A DNA stretch of 64,000 nt from Sorghum bicolor (lineage: Eukaryota > Streptophyta > Magnoliopsida > Poales > Poaceae), in the NCBI RefSeq assembly GCF_000003195.3, contig NC_012870.2, positions 28,760,477-28,824,476 on the forward strand, in the 5' to 3' direction. The translations under genes and the position numbers were made by a program. Below are positions 54,505-64,000 of this stretch, one piece after another. The stretch's first letter is position 1; every line of letters begins with the position of its first letter. The notes under the pieces were generated by a model, which saw nothing but the letters and a program-made list of their open reading frames with translations, had not been told where the DNA came from and made no database searches.

Positions 54505-57500
54505 TGGATAGATTCGCCGATGATGGAAAATTAGGCCAGGGATTCACATCGGCCGATGATTTGGTAGAAGTAGATATAGGTAGTGGTGATAAGCCTAGGC
54601 CTACTTTTATTAGTGCTAAATTAGATCCTGAGAGTAAGCGACAATTGACTAGTTTGTTAAAGGAATATAAAGATTGCTTTGCTTGGCATTACACAGAGAT
54701 GCTTGGTTTAGACCGATCAATTGTTGAACATCGGTTACCCATCAAGTCTGGATTTCGGCCACATCAGCAACCAGCCCGCCGATGTAATCCTAACATTCTA
54801 CCTGATATTAAGGCCGAAATCACTAAACTTATTGAAGCTAAGTTTATTCGGCAGTGTCGGTATGCCGAATGGATTTCCAATGTTGTTCCGGTTTACAAGA
54901 AGAACGGGAAGCTTCGGGTGTGCATTGATTTCAGGAATCTCAATAAAGCTACGCCGATGGATGGATACCCAATGCCTGTCGCCGATCTACTGGTTGATGC
55001 TGCGGCTGGTCATCGGGTCATCAGCTTCATGGATGGTAATGCAGGTTACAATCAAATATTCATGGCAGAGGAGGATATTCCAAAAACCGCATTCAGGTGT
55101 CCTGGTCATGTTGGGCTATTTGAATGGATAGTCATGACTTTTGGGTTGAAGAATGCTGGTGCTACATATCAAAGGGCTATGAATTTTATATTTCATGAGT
55201 TCATCGGCAAGCTCGTAGAGATTTATATTGATGATGTGGTGGTTAAGTCTGGAGATTTCTCAAAGCATCTTGCCGATTTACAAAAAGTGTTAGAGTGCAC
55301 AAGGAAGCATGGATTGAAGATGAATCCCAACAAGTGTGCATTTGGTGTATCGGCAGGGCAGTTTCTTGGTTTCATGGTACATCAGAGGGGTATTGAAATT
55401 AGTCGAAGATCTATTGATGCCATCAATAAAATAGTGGCCCCTACCAACAAAACCGAGCTCCAATCCTTGATCGGCAAGGTAAATTTTATCAGGAGATTTA
55501 TATCGAATTTGTCTGGTAGGATTCGTGCCTTCAGTCCTCTTCTTAAATTGAAAGCCGATCAAGAGTTTATTTGGGGAGAAGAACAGCAGTTGGCTCTGGA
55601 TGAAATCAAGAAGTATCTAGTAAATCCTCCAGTTCTAGTTCCACCTCAACAAGGGAAGCCCTTCAGATTGTATTTATCTACCGATGGATCGGTTATCGGT
55701 TCAGCTTTAGTTCAAGAATTTGAAGGGAAAGAAAGGGTAATTTATTATTTGAGTAGGAGGTTGATTGATGCTGAAACCAGGTATTCGGCCATTGAGAAAC
55801 TATGCTTATGCTTATATTTTTCATGTATCAAGCTGAGACATTACCTGTTATCGGCCGAATGCACTGTTGTTTGCAAAGATGACGTGGTCCGATACATGCT
55901 ATCTATGCCGATTATGAGTGGTAGGATCGGTAAATGGATTTTAGCGCTGTCGGAGTTCGATTTGCGTTACGAATCGGCTAAGACAGTCAAAGGGCAGATT
56001 ATGGCCGATTTTGTGACTCAGCATTGCGGTCTAGTGGAAACCTTGGAAATTGTACCCTGGACGCTCTTCTTTGATGGATCTACCTGTGACCGGGGGGCAG
56101 GAATCGGCATTGTATTAGTTTCCCCTAAGGGGAGGAAGTATGAGTTTTCCTTGCCGATTGTTGCCACATCAACAAATAATCAGGCTGAGTATCAAGCTCT
56201 GATCAAGGGATTGGAGTTGTTGAGAGAAGTTCGTGCTGATGCTGTTGAAATATTCGGAGATTCTATGTTGGTTATAAATCAATTGGCCGGAAGCTATGAA
56301 TGCCGAAGTGAAGTTCTCATAACTTATTTCGAGAGAAGTATGCAACTGTTAAAGGAATTCAAAGATTTCCGATTGGAGCATGTTCCCCGATTGCATAATG
56401 AAGACGCTAATCGGTTAGCTCAGCATGCCTCGGGATATCAGCCAATGATTAATGCGACATCGGCAGTCGGTGCCGGTGATTGGAGGAAAGAAATTATTGA
56501 TTATCTAAAAGATCCATCCAAAAAAGTTGAAAGATGGGTTCGATTTCAAGCAACCAAGTATGTACTCCTTGAAAATGAATTGTATTATCGAACTATCGAC
56601 GGAATTCTTCTCCGATGCTTGGGTGATGATGAAGCTAGAAGTTTGATGGGGGAAATCCATGAAGGAGTGTGTGGAGCGCATCAGTCAGCTTTTAAGATGA
56701 AGTGGATGATTCGAAGGAATGGATATTTTTGGCCAACCATACTTGAAGATTGTTTTAAATATTTCAAGGGATGTCAAGGTTGTCAAAAGTTTGGTAATAT
56801 CCAGAGAGCACCCGCATCGGCTATGAATCCTATAATAAAGCCTTGGCCGTTCCGGGGATGGGCCATCGATCTGATCGGCCAGATTTATCCACCATCTAGC
56901 AAAGGGCATAAGTTCATTCTAGTTGCCACTGACTATTTCACTAAGTGGGTTGAAGCTATTCCTTTGAAGAAAGTCACATCGGCCAATATGATTGATTTTG
57001 TGAAGGAGCATATTATTTACCGATTCGGGACTCCCCAAACGATTACTACCGATCAGGGCACCATGTTCACATCGGGGGAGTTCGATGAATTCGCAATCGG
57101 TATGGGAATTAAAGTGTTGAATTCTTCTCCTTATTATGCTCAAGCCAATGGGCAGGCCGAAGCGTCTAACAAAGGAATTATCAAGCTTATTAAACGAAAG
57201 ATTGAAGAAAATCCTAAGCGGTGGCATACATTATTAAATGAAGCATTGTGGTCTTATCGGATGGCTTGTCATGGATCGACCAAGGTATCACCCTATCAAT
57301 TGGTGTATGGACATGATGCAGTGTTGCCTTGGGAAATTAAGGCTGGATCTAGGCGATTATCTTTTCAAGATCAATTAACTTCCGATGGTTATGCCACTTT
57401 GATGACCGATGAATTGGACGATCTAGCAGGGCATCGGTTAAAAGCTTTAATGAGTATAGAAGAAAATAAGAAGAGAGTTGCTAGATGGTATGATAAGAAA

Positions 57501-57737
57501 GTGAAGGCTAAAGAGTTTGTCGATGGGGATTTGGTATGGAAATTAATTTTACCAATTGGGACCAAAAGTTCGAAGTTTGGAAAGTGGTCTCCTAATTGGG
57601 AGGGTCCTTATCGGATAAGTCGATCGGCTCCTGGTAATGCCTACATTCTAGAAACCCTCAAAGGAATTGAATTTCCCAGAGCATTAAACGGCAAATATTT
57701 AAAGAAGTACTACCCCAGTATATGGGTCGATGCATAG
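54504..57737 (+). CDS. pol: TAT-F pol: RT, RNase H, second RNase H, integrase (intact)
   Basis: 1077 codons, in the -1 frame relative to gag, with TAATG overlap. RT: VCIDFRNLNKATP, FMDGNAGYNQI, active site YIDDVVVKS (residue about 241). RNase H connection near 380-480. Second RNase H near 518-640 (LFFDGSTCDRGAG, NNQAEYQALI, FGDSMLVI), the Tat hallmark. Integrase: zinc finger ending CQGCQKFG (about 757), then D in WAIDLIGQ (about 788), D in TTDQGTMF (about 849) and E in GQAEASNKG (about 885), with a C-terminal WEGPYRI module. No stops or frameshifts. Ends 154 bp before the convergent antisense gene stop. Confidence 0.94.
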   Translation: MDRFADDGKLGQGFTSADDLVEVDIGSGDKPRPTFISAKLDPESKRQLTSLLKEYKDCFAWHYTEMLGLDRSIVEHRLPIKSGFRPHQQPARRCNPNILPDIKAEITKLIEAKFIRQCRYAEWISNVVPVYKKNGKLRVCIDFRNLNKATPMDGYPMPVADLLVDAAAGHRVISFMDGNAGYNQIFMAEEDIPKTAFRCPGHVGLFEWIVMTFGLKNAGATYQRAMNFIFHEFIGKLVEIYIDDVVVKSGDFSKHLADLQKVLECTRKHGLKMNPNKCAFGVSAGQFLGFMVHQRGIEISRRSIDAINKIVAPTNKTELQSLIGKVNFIRRFISNLSGRIRAFSPLLKLKADQEFIWGEEQQLALDEIKKYLVNPPVLVPPQQGKPFRLYLSTDGSVIGSALVQEFEGKERVIYYLSRRLIDAETRYSAIEKLCLCLYFSCIKLRHYLLSAECTVVCKDDVVRYMLSMPIMSGRIGKWILALSEFDLRYESAKTVKGQIMADFVTQHCGLVETLEIVPWTLFFDGSTCDRGAGIGIVLVSPKGRKYEFSLPIVATSTNNQAEYQALIKGLELLREVRADAVEIFGDSMLVINQLAGSYECRSEVLITYFERSMQLLKEFKDFRLEHVPRLHNEDANRLAQHASGYQPMINATSAVGAGDWRKEIIDYLKDPSKKVERWVRFQATKYVLLENELYYRTIDGILLRCLGDDEARSLMGEIHEGVCGAHQSAFKMKWMIRRNGYFWPTILEDCFKYFKGCQGCQKFGNIQRAPASAMNPIIKPWPFRGWAIDLIGQIYPPSSKGHKFILVATDYFTKWVEAIPLKKVTSANMIDFVKEHIIYRFGTPQTITTDQGTMFTSGEFDEFAIGMGIKVLNSSPYYAQANGQAEASNKGIIKLIKRKIEENPKRWHTLLNEALWSYRMACHGSTKVSPYQLVYGHDAVLPWEIKAGSRRLSFQDQLTSDGYATLMTDELDDLAGHRLKALMSIEENKKRVARWYDKKVKAKEFVDGDLVWKLILPIGTKSSKFGKWSPNWEGPYRISRSAPGNAYILETLKGIEFPRALNGKYLKKYYPSIWVDA

Positions 57738-57890
57738 AAGTTTAGGTGCCGATAACACTCCTATTGGCTGGATCCAAATGCTTGGGGACAAGACTTGGTG
57801 TTTCAAAAGTTTAGGCGCCGATAACAGTCCTATCGGCTAGACTAAAAGCTGAGGAAGCAAGAAAGCGCAGATACAATGCTGATGGAAACT
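57738..57890 (+). other. TAT-F interval between convergent stops, with a direct repeat
   Basis: Two copies of a 35-bp unit (57738-57772 and 57808-57842, AAGTTTAGGTGCCGATAAC and AAGTTTAGGCGCCGATAAC) separate pol from the antisense gene. Confidence 0.75.
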
Positions 57891-60800
57891 CTATGTGTTA
57901 AGCAGCGTCTGGATTGCCGATATAGCACGTAGCCGAATTTGGTTGGCTGCTTCTATCTCCTTGATGTCATCATCGGCAGAACCTTCTATCGGCTTCAGCT
58001 TCTTCTTTAGTTGGAGTGCTTTGCGACCATGAGCATTTCGCTCGCGCTCAAGAAGCCTGATGGTCTCTGGCAATTGGCTCTCTTCCTGTTGGGCTTGGGA
58101 CAGAGCGTTCTCTACTTCCTTGAGCTCCGCCAACAGGGACTCTTTTCTTGCCGATAGATCGGATATCTTCTGCTTCAGCGCGTCTCCAGAAGATCTCAGG
58201 ATACCGATGTTCTTGTGCTTCTCATCGGTCAAAAGCTTCTCTTTCCTCATTTCATCGAAGAGTTGAGTCTGAGCGGCTCTATCGGCAAGCCGCCGAGAAG
58301 CTCTTTGGTACTGCAGCTGGCGACTCTCCAAATGAGCGGCTTGGAACAGGATTTCTTCAACATCGGCTGGGATTTGGCCTCTGAGAGTTCTGAACAGGGT
58401 CTTGGTAGGGTCGGAATCATCAACCAATTGCGCTGTGTCCTGGTGAAGGAGAGCTGACAATTCTTCCAGCCTGACCCTAACCTCTGCCGATGTGATGCCG
58501 ACCGTCTGAGAAGTGCTTGCTTCTTCACCTTCTTCTTCAGAGAAATCGATGGCGAAGGAGAACAGGCTATCGGGAGAATCTTGTTCCTGGGAGGGAAAGT
58601 AAAATTAGCTCATACTTAGAGAATCGGCAAATAGTGCTAACGGTAAACGGTGACTTACTTGCTTCAAGGCGATCTCCTGTCTTTGACTGAGAAGTGCTGA
58701 CGAAGCTGCAGGCTGATCGGCCAAAGTTGCCGATGGAGCTACAGGTTGATCGACTGAGATTGCCGATGGAACGATATCAACTGAAAGAAGACAAAAGGAG
58801 TTATGAGACTAAATAAGAATAAGTTCATCGGTAGCGATATTGTTAAAGTATGTTACCTGGAGGACGGACAACGGTTGTCTGAATCGGGAGAACTGCCGAT
58901 GGTATAACTGGACCCACCGGGCCAGTTGTTTGTTCACCCGTGTCAGCTGATGTATCTTCTGTTTGAGATCCTTCCTGTTGGGGTTCTTCTATCTGTGGTG
59001 CTTCCTGCATAGGTGGGGGAGATGGTGCTTGCTGTGGCTAGGCTTCTGGAGAAGAAGGAGAAGACTCCACCGGAATTGGAGATACCGGAGGAGGAGGGGG
59101 AGTTGCTACCTTCTGGCGCTTTGTTCCAGTCTTAGCACCCGTGGTGCCCTTTCTCTTGGGTTGGCTAGACTGGGGGGCATCGGTACTCTCACACCTGGCT
59201 TTCGCCGATGCGCCGGTTTGCTGCAATAATGAACAAGAGTTTATAAGCATAAATATAGCCGATATAAAGATAGTCAGCATAAAGGAAAAGATTTGACAAA
59301 TTGCCTTGAAAGCCCGCGCAAGAGTGGGAGCAGCAACCGTTGGTGATGTCTGAGTTCTTCTGGTGGTGACTTTCCTGAGGCGTACACCCCGATGCACGAT
59401 GGAAGCTAGAGTGGGAGCATTGTGGCCGATTGAGGAAATCGGGCCTGATGGAAACAAGTCGATCGGCCTGCCACTCCTGCTAACCAATGGAGGAATATTG
59501 TCAACCTGCAAAAGGAATACAAGGGTGAGCTGCCGATGGGGGTAATATTGAGAAAATGAAACGTTGGTTTGAGTTACTTACAGTGTCATCGGGAACTTCG
59601 TATTCGGAGTCGATCATGCCGCGGTATGAAAGTGCCGATCTACAGAATAGATGCTCTTTCCATTCTGCCCACCATAACTTGTATGCCTGAGTGATAAAGG
59701 CAGCCGGAACCCATTCTGACAGATTTACATCTATATCGGCGTTTGGTGGTAGTTGGGCTGCTCGAGTCCACTCAAGAAGGTTGTTGATAGTTTCTCTGGG
59801 TTTTATCACATCGGCATAAGGAAGTGCAATCGGCAACTGGCCGAAAGCTAACTGGCGAGCTAATGCCGATGGATTGTAAAATTCGTAAGTTTGAGGGGAG
59901 GTTTTTGTGCTACCAAAGAAATTCACTGGAATGATTCTGGGAGTCACAATTGCCATCATCACCTCATTGTCCCTGTCGAGAGCTTCATTAAATGGATTGA
60001 AGGTCAGAGGGAGCATGCTATCTGGGTCATCATAAGCCAACCATGGTCGTTCGTCTCTGGTCAAACCCTCATACAGAGTCTGGAAGAATCGGCCGATCTG
60101 ATCTGGATTACCCCCTGAACCAGGCAGAACTATGACAGCTTCGCCAAAGTTCAAGGGGGCGCGTGTTGCCGATTCCTCTTCGCCCAATACATGGTTTTCA
60201 GCTATATCTCTTGGGAAACGCTGTGTGAACAGGTTGAAGTTGAGACGCTTGTGCAGATGCAGATTGAGCCACATGTTGACAAACCACCAGGGGCCTCCCA
60301 AGTTGCCAATGGATTGGCCGAGCAGAAGTTTCTGGGCTACTTGATGGAGAAGGTGGTAAGCAGCCCCAAGCAAGTATCGGCCGAGAGGGAATCGGCCACC
60401 GTTAGCCAGTCTTTCTGCTGCCGATAGGTAGACAGAAGTCGGTCCTGCCGATCGGCCACAGAATACAAACTTGTCCAGCCACATGTTCAGAAAGGTGGTT
60501 TGTTCCTTTATGGTGACAGATCCTTTCCCACGGTACTTCTGAATGTACCCCGACCAACCGCCGATAGCGCGAGTCTCCACTTTGGCACTAGGGGCAGTAT
60601 CAAAAAATTGGGTGCTATCGGCAGAAGATATATCTAGACCAGTAAGCATGGCTACATCGGCAAGAGTAGGAGAAGCAGGGCCGTGGCCAAAGGCAAAAGC
60701 ATTGAGGGTGTCTGACCAAAAGTAGGATGCAGCTATCAGCAGTGACTCGTTCCTATGCATATCGGTAATGGACAATCTAATGCATTGGGCTAGATTCCTT

Positions 60801-61187
60801 TCACCCCACTGAACTTCATTAGAGTTGCTGACCCTCAAGAACCAGTCTTTCCACCCAACAGTTGGGCTGGGCCAAGAGCGGAAGGTGTCCTTCCACAGAT
60901 CTAAGGAAAAATTTTCGGCTCTGAAGGGGATCCTGTTGGTTTCTGTGTTGATAAGGTCAGTTGGATCTGGGTCCCCTAGAGGGCCGAGGCATTGAAGGTG
61001 TGGTTGATCGGTGGGGATGACAATTTTGTTGGACAATTCCTAGTGATTTTGGGCGTAAAAAGAAATACAAAGAGGAAAGAAAAGGAAGATGTTCAGTAAA
61101 ATGAATTGTGAGTGAACAGGGATATGAAGAAAAATACAGAAGACGGGGTGGAGATTTGACCTCAGGGACGACGAACCCGACGGCCAT
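57891..61187 (-). CDS. TAT-F antisense multi-exon gene, plant-mobile-domain-like
   Basis: Inferred exons: 61187-61161, 61039-59582, 59505-59305, 59220-58857, 58780-58659, 58586-57891. Introns are 121, 77, 84, 76 and 72 bp, GT/AG except a GC/AG one at 59304-59221; phases close throughout. About 955 codons. Exon 2 resembles the plant mobile domain (WKDWFLRVSN, LIAASYFWSDTLNAFAFGHGP, MLTGLDI, HLLHQVAQKLLLGQ). Then a Lys/Pro-rich middle (PKRKGTTGAKTGTKRQK), an acidic segment and a C-terminal coiled coil (exon 6, QQEESQLPETIRLLERERNA). One TAG (59038-59040) in exon 4 replaces a likely Gln, so this copy may be truncated. Function unknown; plant mobile domain proteins of Arabidopsis act in transposon silencing. 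Confidence 0.72.
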
Positions 61188-61810
61188 CTTGCTGCGAAGG
61201 AAGCATGTGAAGGCGCCGGAGTTGATGAAGAGGGGTACTTGTTGGAGACCTTAGGAGTTTTTGGTGGCGCCGCCGCTGGAAAAGTAAAGTTGGGTAGTAG
61301 AATGGTGTGATGGGGAAGGAGTACCCAAGAAGGAACTATTTATAGGACAAGATGGGCAAGGGCAAATCCGACTTATCTCTTTGCCGCATCCGAGAAATCC
61401 GAGGGTACTCAGGTGGATATGGTAACTGTTCGCACGGTAATCCAGGGATTGTGCAGGTGATTTGACGGGAAGCGGTCATTATCTGAAGATATTTTACTGT
61501 GCGAGATCTCCTGGTCGGTCCATCGGCGTTATTCTATAACGGTCATATTGCCGATGGGCGGATAGAGGGGAAGTAACTGTTTTTGCGAATATCCTGGTCA
61601 GAACATCGGTAGATCTTTGTAACGGTATTGTTGCCGATGTACGACTGAGAAAAATGCCCGTTTAGGAAGTTGGGGATTTAGAGGAATCTGCGGAAGATTA
61701 GGATCAGAGTTGTCCAGATTGAGGTTGTCGGTTACCAGATTAGGAGCATTAATTGCGGGAGAAGGCATCATTACTGCAGAGAATTTCAGAGCATTAATAG
61801 TTTTATACTC
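61188..61810 (-). promoter_or_regulatory. TAT-F antisense promoter region
   Basis: Minus-strand TATAAATA at 61337-61344, 150 bp before the antisense ATG. The rest of the stretch to the polypurine tract is noncoding, with several ATCGGC/GCCGAT motifs. Confidence 0.65.
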
Positions 61811-61827
61811 CGAAACTGGGGGGCATG
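61811..61827 (+). other. TAT-F polypurine tract
   Basis: CGAAACTGGGGGGCATG abuts the 3' LTR. Confidence 0.8.
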
Positions 61828-62510
61828 TGTTGACACCATTTTTGGGCACGTGTCTAGGATGGCAGGATAAGGTGGCAGTACGATGTTTACAAAGCGGGTT
61901 GCCGATAAGGATGGTTGCCGATGAGGGAGAAGTTGAATGTGACAGGCAGTAATATGGTGCCGATGGCTAGATAAGAAAGTCTGCCGATGACTATGGCAAA
62001 GGATCTGCCGATGATGCAAAGGAGGAGTCTGGAAGGTGCCGGTCGTTATGTGGAAGAGTTTCGGTTTGTCACGAGGGATAGTTTTGTTATTTCCTTAATT
62101 ATTTGCATCGTTTTGTATACGGATTCCGTGTAATTTGGAATTCAAATTCTAATCGTGTCTGGTTGTAGCTCTTTGAGCAGGGTATAAATATAGACCCTAG
62201 GGCCTTGTAATAATGAATCAATCAATCAAACACACGTTTTTACTCATATTCCAGCATCTACTTTTCGACGACTTCGTCATACTTTTTCCTTTTATTATGA
62301 GTTCTTAGGAATTCGTCGGCTTAAGCTCGGCGTGTTCTCGAGTTCCGCGTGAGTACCTCTTAGCCGTGACATCCGGGCGCATCGCTGTTGTCAGGACTAA
62401 AGTATTCGAGTTATCACCTTTGCCGATAGTAAGGTCAAATCGGCTGGCACGCCTTAACGTTTGAATCGGGTATTAGCCCTTTGTGTTTGCAGATCAGTTT
62501 TGCATCAACA
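61828..62510 (+). repeat. TAT-F 3' LTR
   Basis: 683 bp with intact TATAAATA (62183-62190). It differs from the 5' LTR by an extra 16-bp unit containing GTTGCCGAT (near 61907-61922) and an extra 7 bp near 62061. Confidence 0.95.
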
Positions 62511-62515
62511 CTTGT

Positions 62516-62969
62516 CGTCCAAAGCATTGACCTTGGGTGTCTCGAGGGGGTCCCGACTAGACACTCCATCCCTGCTTTCCGCGCCCTGGCACGCTCTGAG
62601 TCGTTTGGTGGGGAAAGCTGCAAAAAGGATGATGGGACGGGTGCCTGTTCCCTATCACGCTTCCTGTGACCAGCGTGTTAGGTGGGAAAGCGATAGGCAC
62701 ATTAAATGCCCTGGCTCTCGTGCGCGCGTCAGGAGGCGGACAATGCCCTTGCGCTCGACGCCCCCCGATTCGCTCGAGCCCTTTTTCGTATTCGACGGTA
62801 GTTAGCGCTCGACCCCTGAGTGGTTCGCTCGACGTTTTTTCCGTCTTCGAGGCTGCGGCCGTTGACGACCGCATGACTTATTAGAGCGTCGAGTTGAGGC
62901 CCTCGATCTGTGCATGGGTAATCTCGTTATGGGCATCAGTTAGGATACCCCTTACTGATACCCTCAACA
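62516..62969 (-). repeat. TAT-E 5' LTR, outer piece
   Basis: Continues the LTR after TAT-F, colinear with 27646-28097, ending CCCTCAACA followed by the GAAAG duplication (62970-62974). Confidence 0.93.
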
Positions 62970-62974
62970 GAAAG

Positions 62975-63191
62975 CTACCAAGGATCCCCAACATCCAAGA
63001 GAGAAGCAAAGAACACCAGCACCAGTGCAACCAACAGTGATAGAAGAAGAGAGCCCTGTTGAAGCAAAAGAGCTACTACAACCACCTAGTACTAGAGAAA
63101 TGAGGAAAGATTTTCACGACGCCAACTATTTGCCATTTCCCAGAAGAAATAGAGGACTATGGTCAGATGAGCAGTTCGGTAAGTTTGTAGC
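62975..63191 (+). pseudogene. gag: HOST-B gag, second part (truncated)
   Basis: Joins in frame to the part ending at 9950 and matches ATH-G (EMRKDFHDANYLPFPRRNRG). Homology stops after SDEQFGKFV near 63191, where COP-H begins. The protease and later HOST-B sequence are beyond the window. Confidence 0.87.
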
Positions 63192-64000
63192 TGGATTCGG
63201 CGCTTTTTGAGAAAATAAAGTGCATATTTTCTATTGCGTCGGTGGGAAATTTGGAGAAGTCGCGAGAGTGTTTTCACTGAGAAACACTCACCGGATGCTG
63301 ACCGCAGAGGCACCAGACGCTGTGTCTGAGCGCCTGGTGTACTGTCAGTGTTTGGCCCTGTTAGGGTTAGGCATCGGATGCTAGGCACCGGACACATGAT
63401 AGACCCTGTTAGCGCATCTAGTGTGACTTGACTAAAGCTGGTGTGTTTGACTGACTGCACCGGACGCTCAGTGTGCGTCCGGTGAAGAGAGTCTGGAGCA
63501 CCAGACGATCCGGTACTTAGCGTCCGGTGATCAAGCTTCTCTGTAGACCTCTCTGCGCACGGGTCCAGTGAGTGCCGGACGCGTCCGGTGGCAACTTAAC
63601 CACGTCCGGTGCTTTGCAGGTGACCGTTAGAGATCGATGCGTGAAAGTGAAAAGGGTGACACGTGGCTATTTCTATAGCACTGGACGCAAGGGTTGAGCG
63701 TTCGGTGCCTCCTGCTTAGCGTTCGGTGACCCCGTTTTCAGCCCAGTGAAAGAGCCAACGACTCTATTTGTTTGAGGGGCTTATAAATAGTTGTTGGCTG
63801 GCTTAGGGCTCACTCTCTTGGCATTCTAGCATACTTGACATCCTTGTGAGCCTAAGCAAACACCTCCCACTCATCTGTTTCATAGATTATTCATCTTTGT
63901 GAGATTGGGAGGGATTCCAAGTGCATTTGCTTGAGTGATTGCATCTAGTGGCACTTGGGGATCAATTTGGCTGCGATTTTCTTATTACTCTTGGTGGTTG
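63192..64000 (+). mobile_element. COP-H: start of an LTR, probably Copia (SIRE/Opie-Ji-like), runs off the window
   Basis: The boundary is placed where HOST-B homology with ATH-G ends; the exact first base is uncertain by about 10 bp. U3 carries many CACCGGACGC/GCGTCCGGTG motifs, a TATAAATA box (63782-63789) and a downstream segment (GAGTGATTGCATCTAGTGGCACTTGG) reminiscent of grass SIRE-type Copia LTRs. No coding sequence in the window. It could instead be another LTR class. Confidence 0.5.

Larger units (their letters stand above)
50151..62510 (+). mobile_element. TAT-F: Tat-lineage element with intact gag and pol frames and an antisense spliced gene
   Basis: Flanked by CTTGT (50146-50150, 62511-62515). 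LTRs are 50151-50810 and 61828-62510, differing at about 10 substitutions plus 16-bp and 7-bp indels. Order: LTR, primer site, gag-protease, pol with two RNase H units, convergent antisense gene, polypurine tract, LTR. The whole element is full of ATCGGC/GCCGAT. The 5' LTR TATA box is damaged. Confidence 0.95.

Overview
The window is plant nuclear DNA, almost certainly from a large-genome grass (Poaceae, probably panicoid). I found no host gene, rRNA or tRNA. Essentially every base belongs to LTR retrotransposons nested in one another. The element lineages (chromodomain Tekay/Del, Athila, and Tat with a second RNase H), the large GC-rich LTRs and the insertion depth are typical of grass intergenic DNA. 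The organism call is inference; the nesting is read directly from target-site duplications (TSDs) and LTR boundaries.

Layout. The oldest layer is HOST-B, a gag-bearing Athila-like element (+): LTR fragment and gag at 7879-9950, with gag resuming in frame at 62975 and broken again near 63191 by a Copia-type LTR (COP-H, runs off the window). TEK-1 (1-7878, +), a decayed chromovirus, sits in the HOST-B LTR and itself carries a solo LTR (2398-4042, TSD GCTAC). TAT-E (9951-62969, -, TSD GAAAG, about 14.3 kb of its own) landed in HOST-B gag and was hit by three elements: ATH-C in its 3' LTR (10437-27530, +, TSD ACGGT), ATH-G in its antisense gene (29429-38671, -, TSD CCCAC), and TAT-F in its 5' LTR (50151-62510, +, TSD CTTGT). 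ATH-D (11264-18997, +, TSD ACTAG) lies inside the 5' LTR of ATH-C.

Function. ATH-C has uninterrupted gag and pol frames plus a third ORF with its own promoter-like sequence. TAT-F has uninterrupted gag-protease and RT/RNase H/integrase frames. ATH-D and ATH-G lack RT and integrase and would depend on an autonomous relative. TEK-1, HOST-B, TAT-E and ATH-G carry frameshifts and stops, most of them explicable as C-to-T changes at CAG or CGA codons.

Most interesting. (1) Both Tat elements carry a large multi-exon gene on the strand opposite gag-pol, with a TATA box about 150 bp before the ATG and short GT/AG (one GC/AG) introns whose phases close; one has a Transposase_28-like N-terminus, the other a plant-mobile-domain-like N-terminus, and both end in coiled coil. 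(2) Each Tat element is saturated along its length with its own short motif (ATCGGC/GCCGAT in TAT-F, TCGA in TAT-E). (3) The Athila-like elements share a 3' noncoding module bounded by two polypurine tracts and holding small inverted repeats that covary between elements, a covarying hairpin near the LTR 3' end, and twin 12-bp GC boxes exactly 21 bp apart that recur in an internal promoter.
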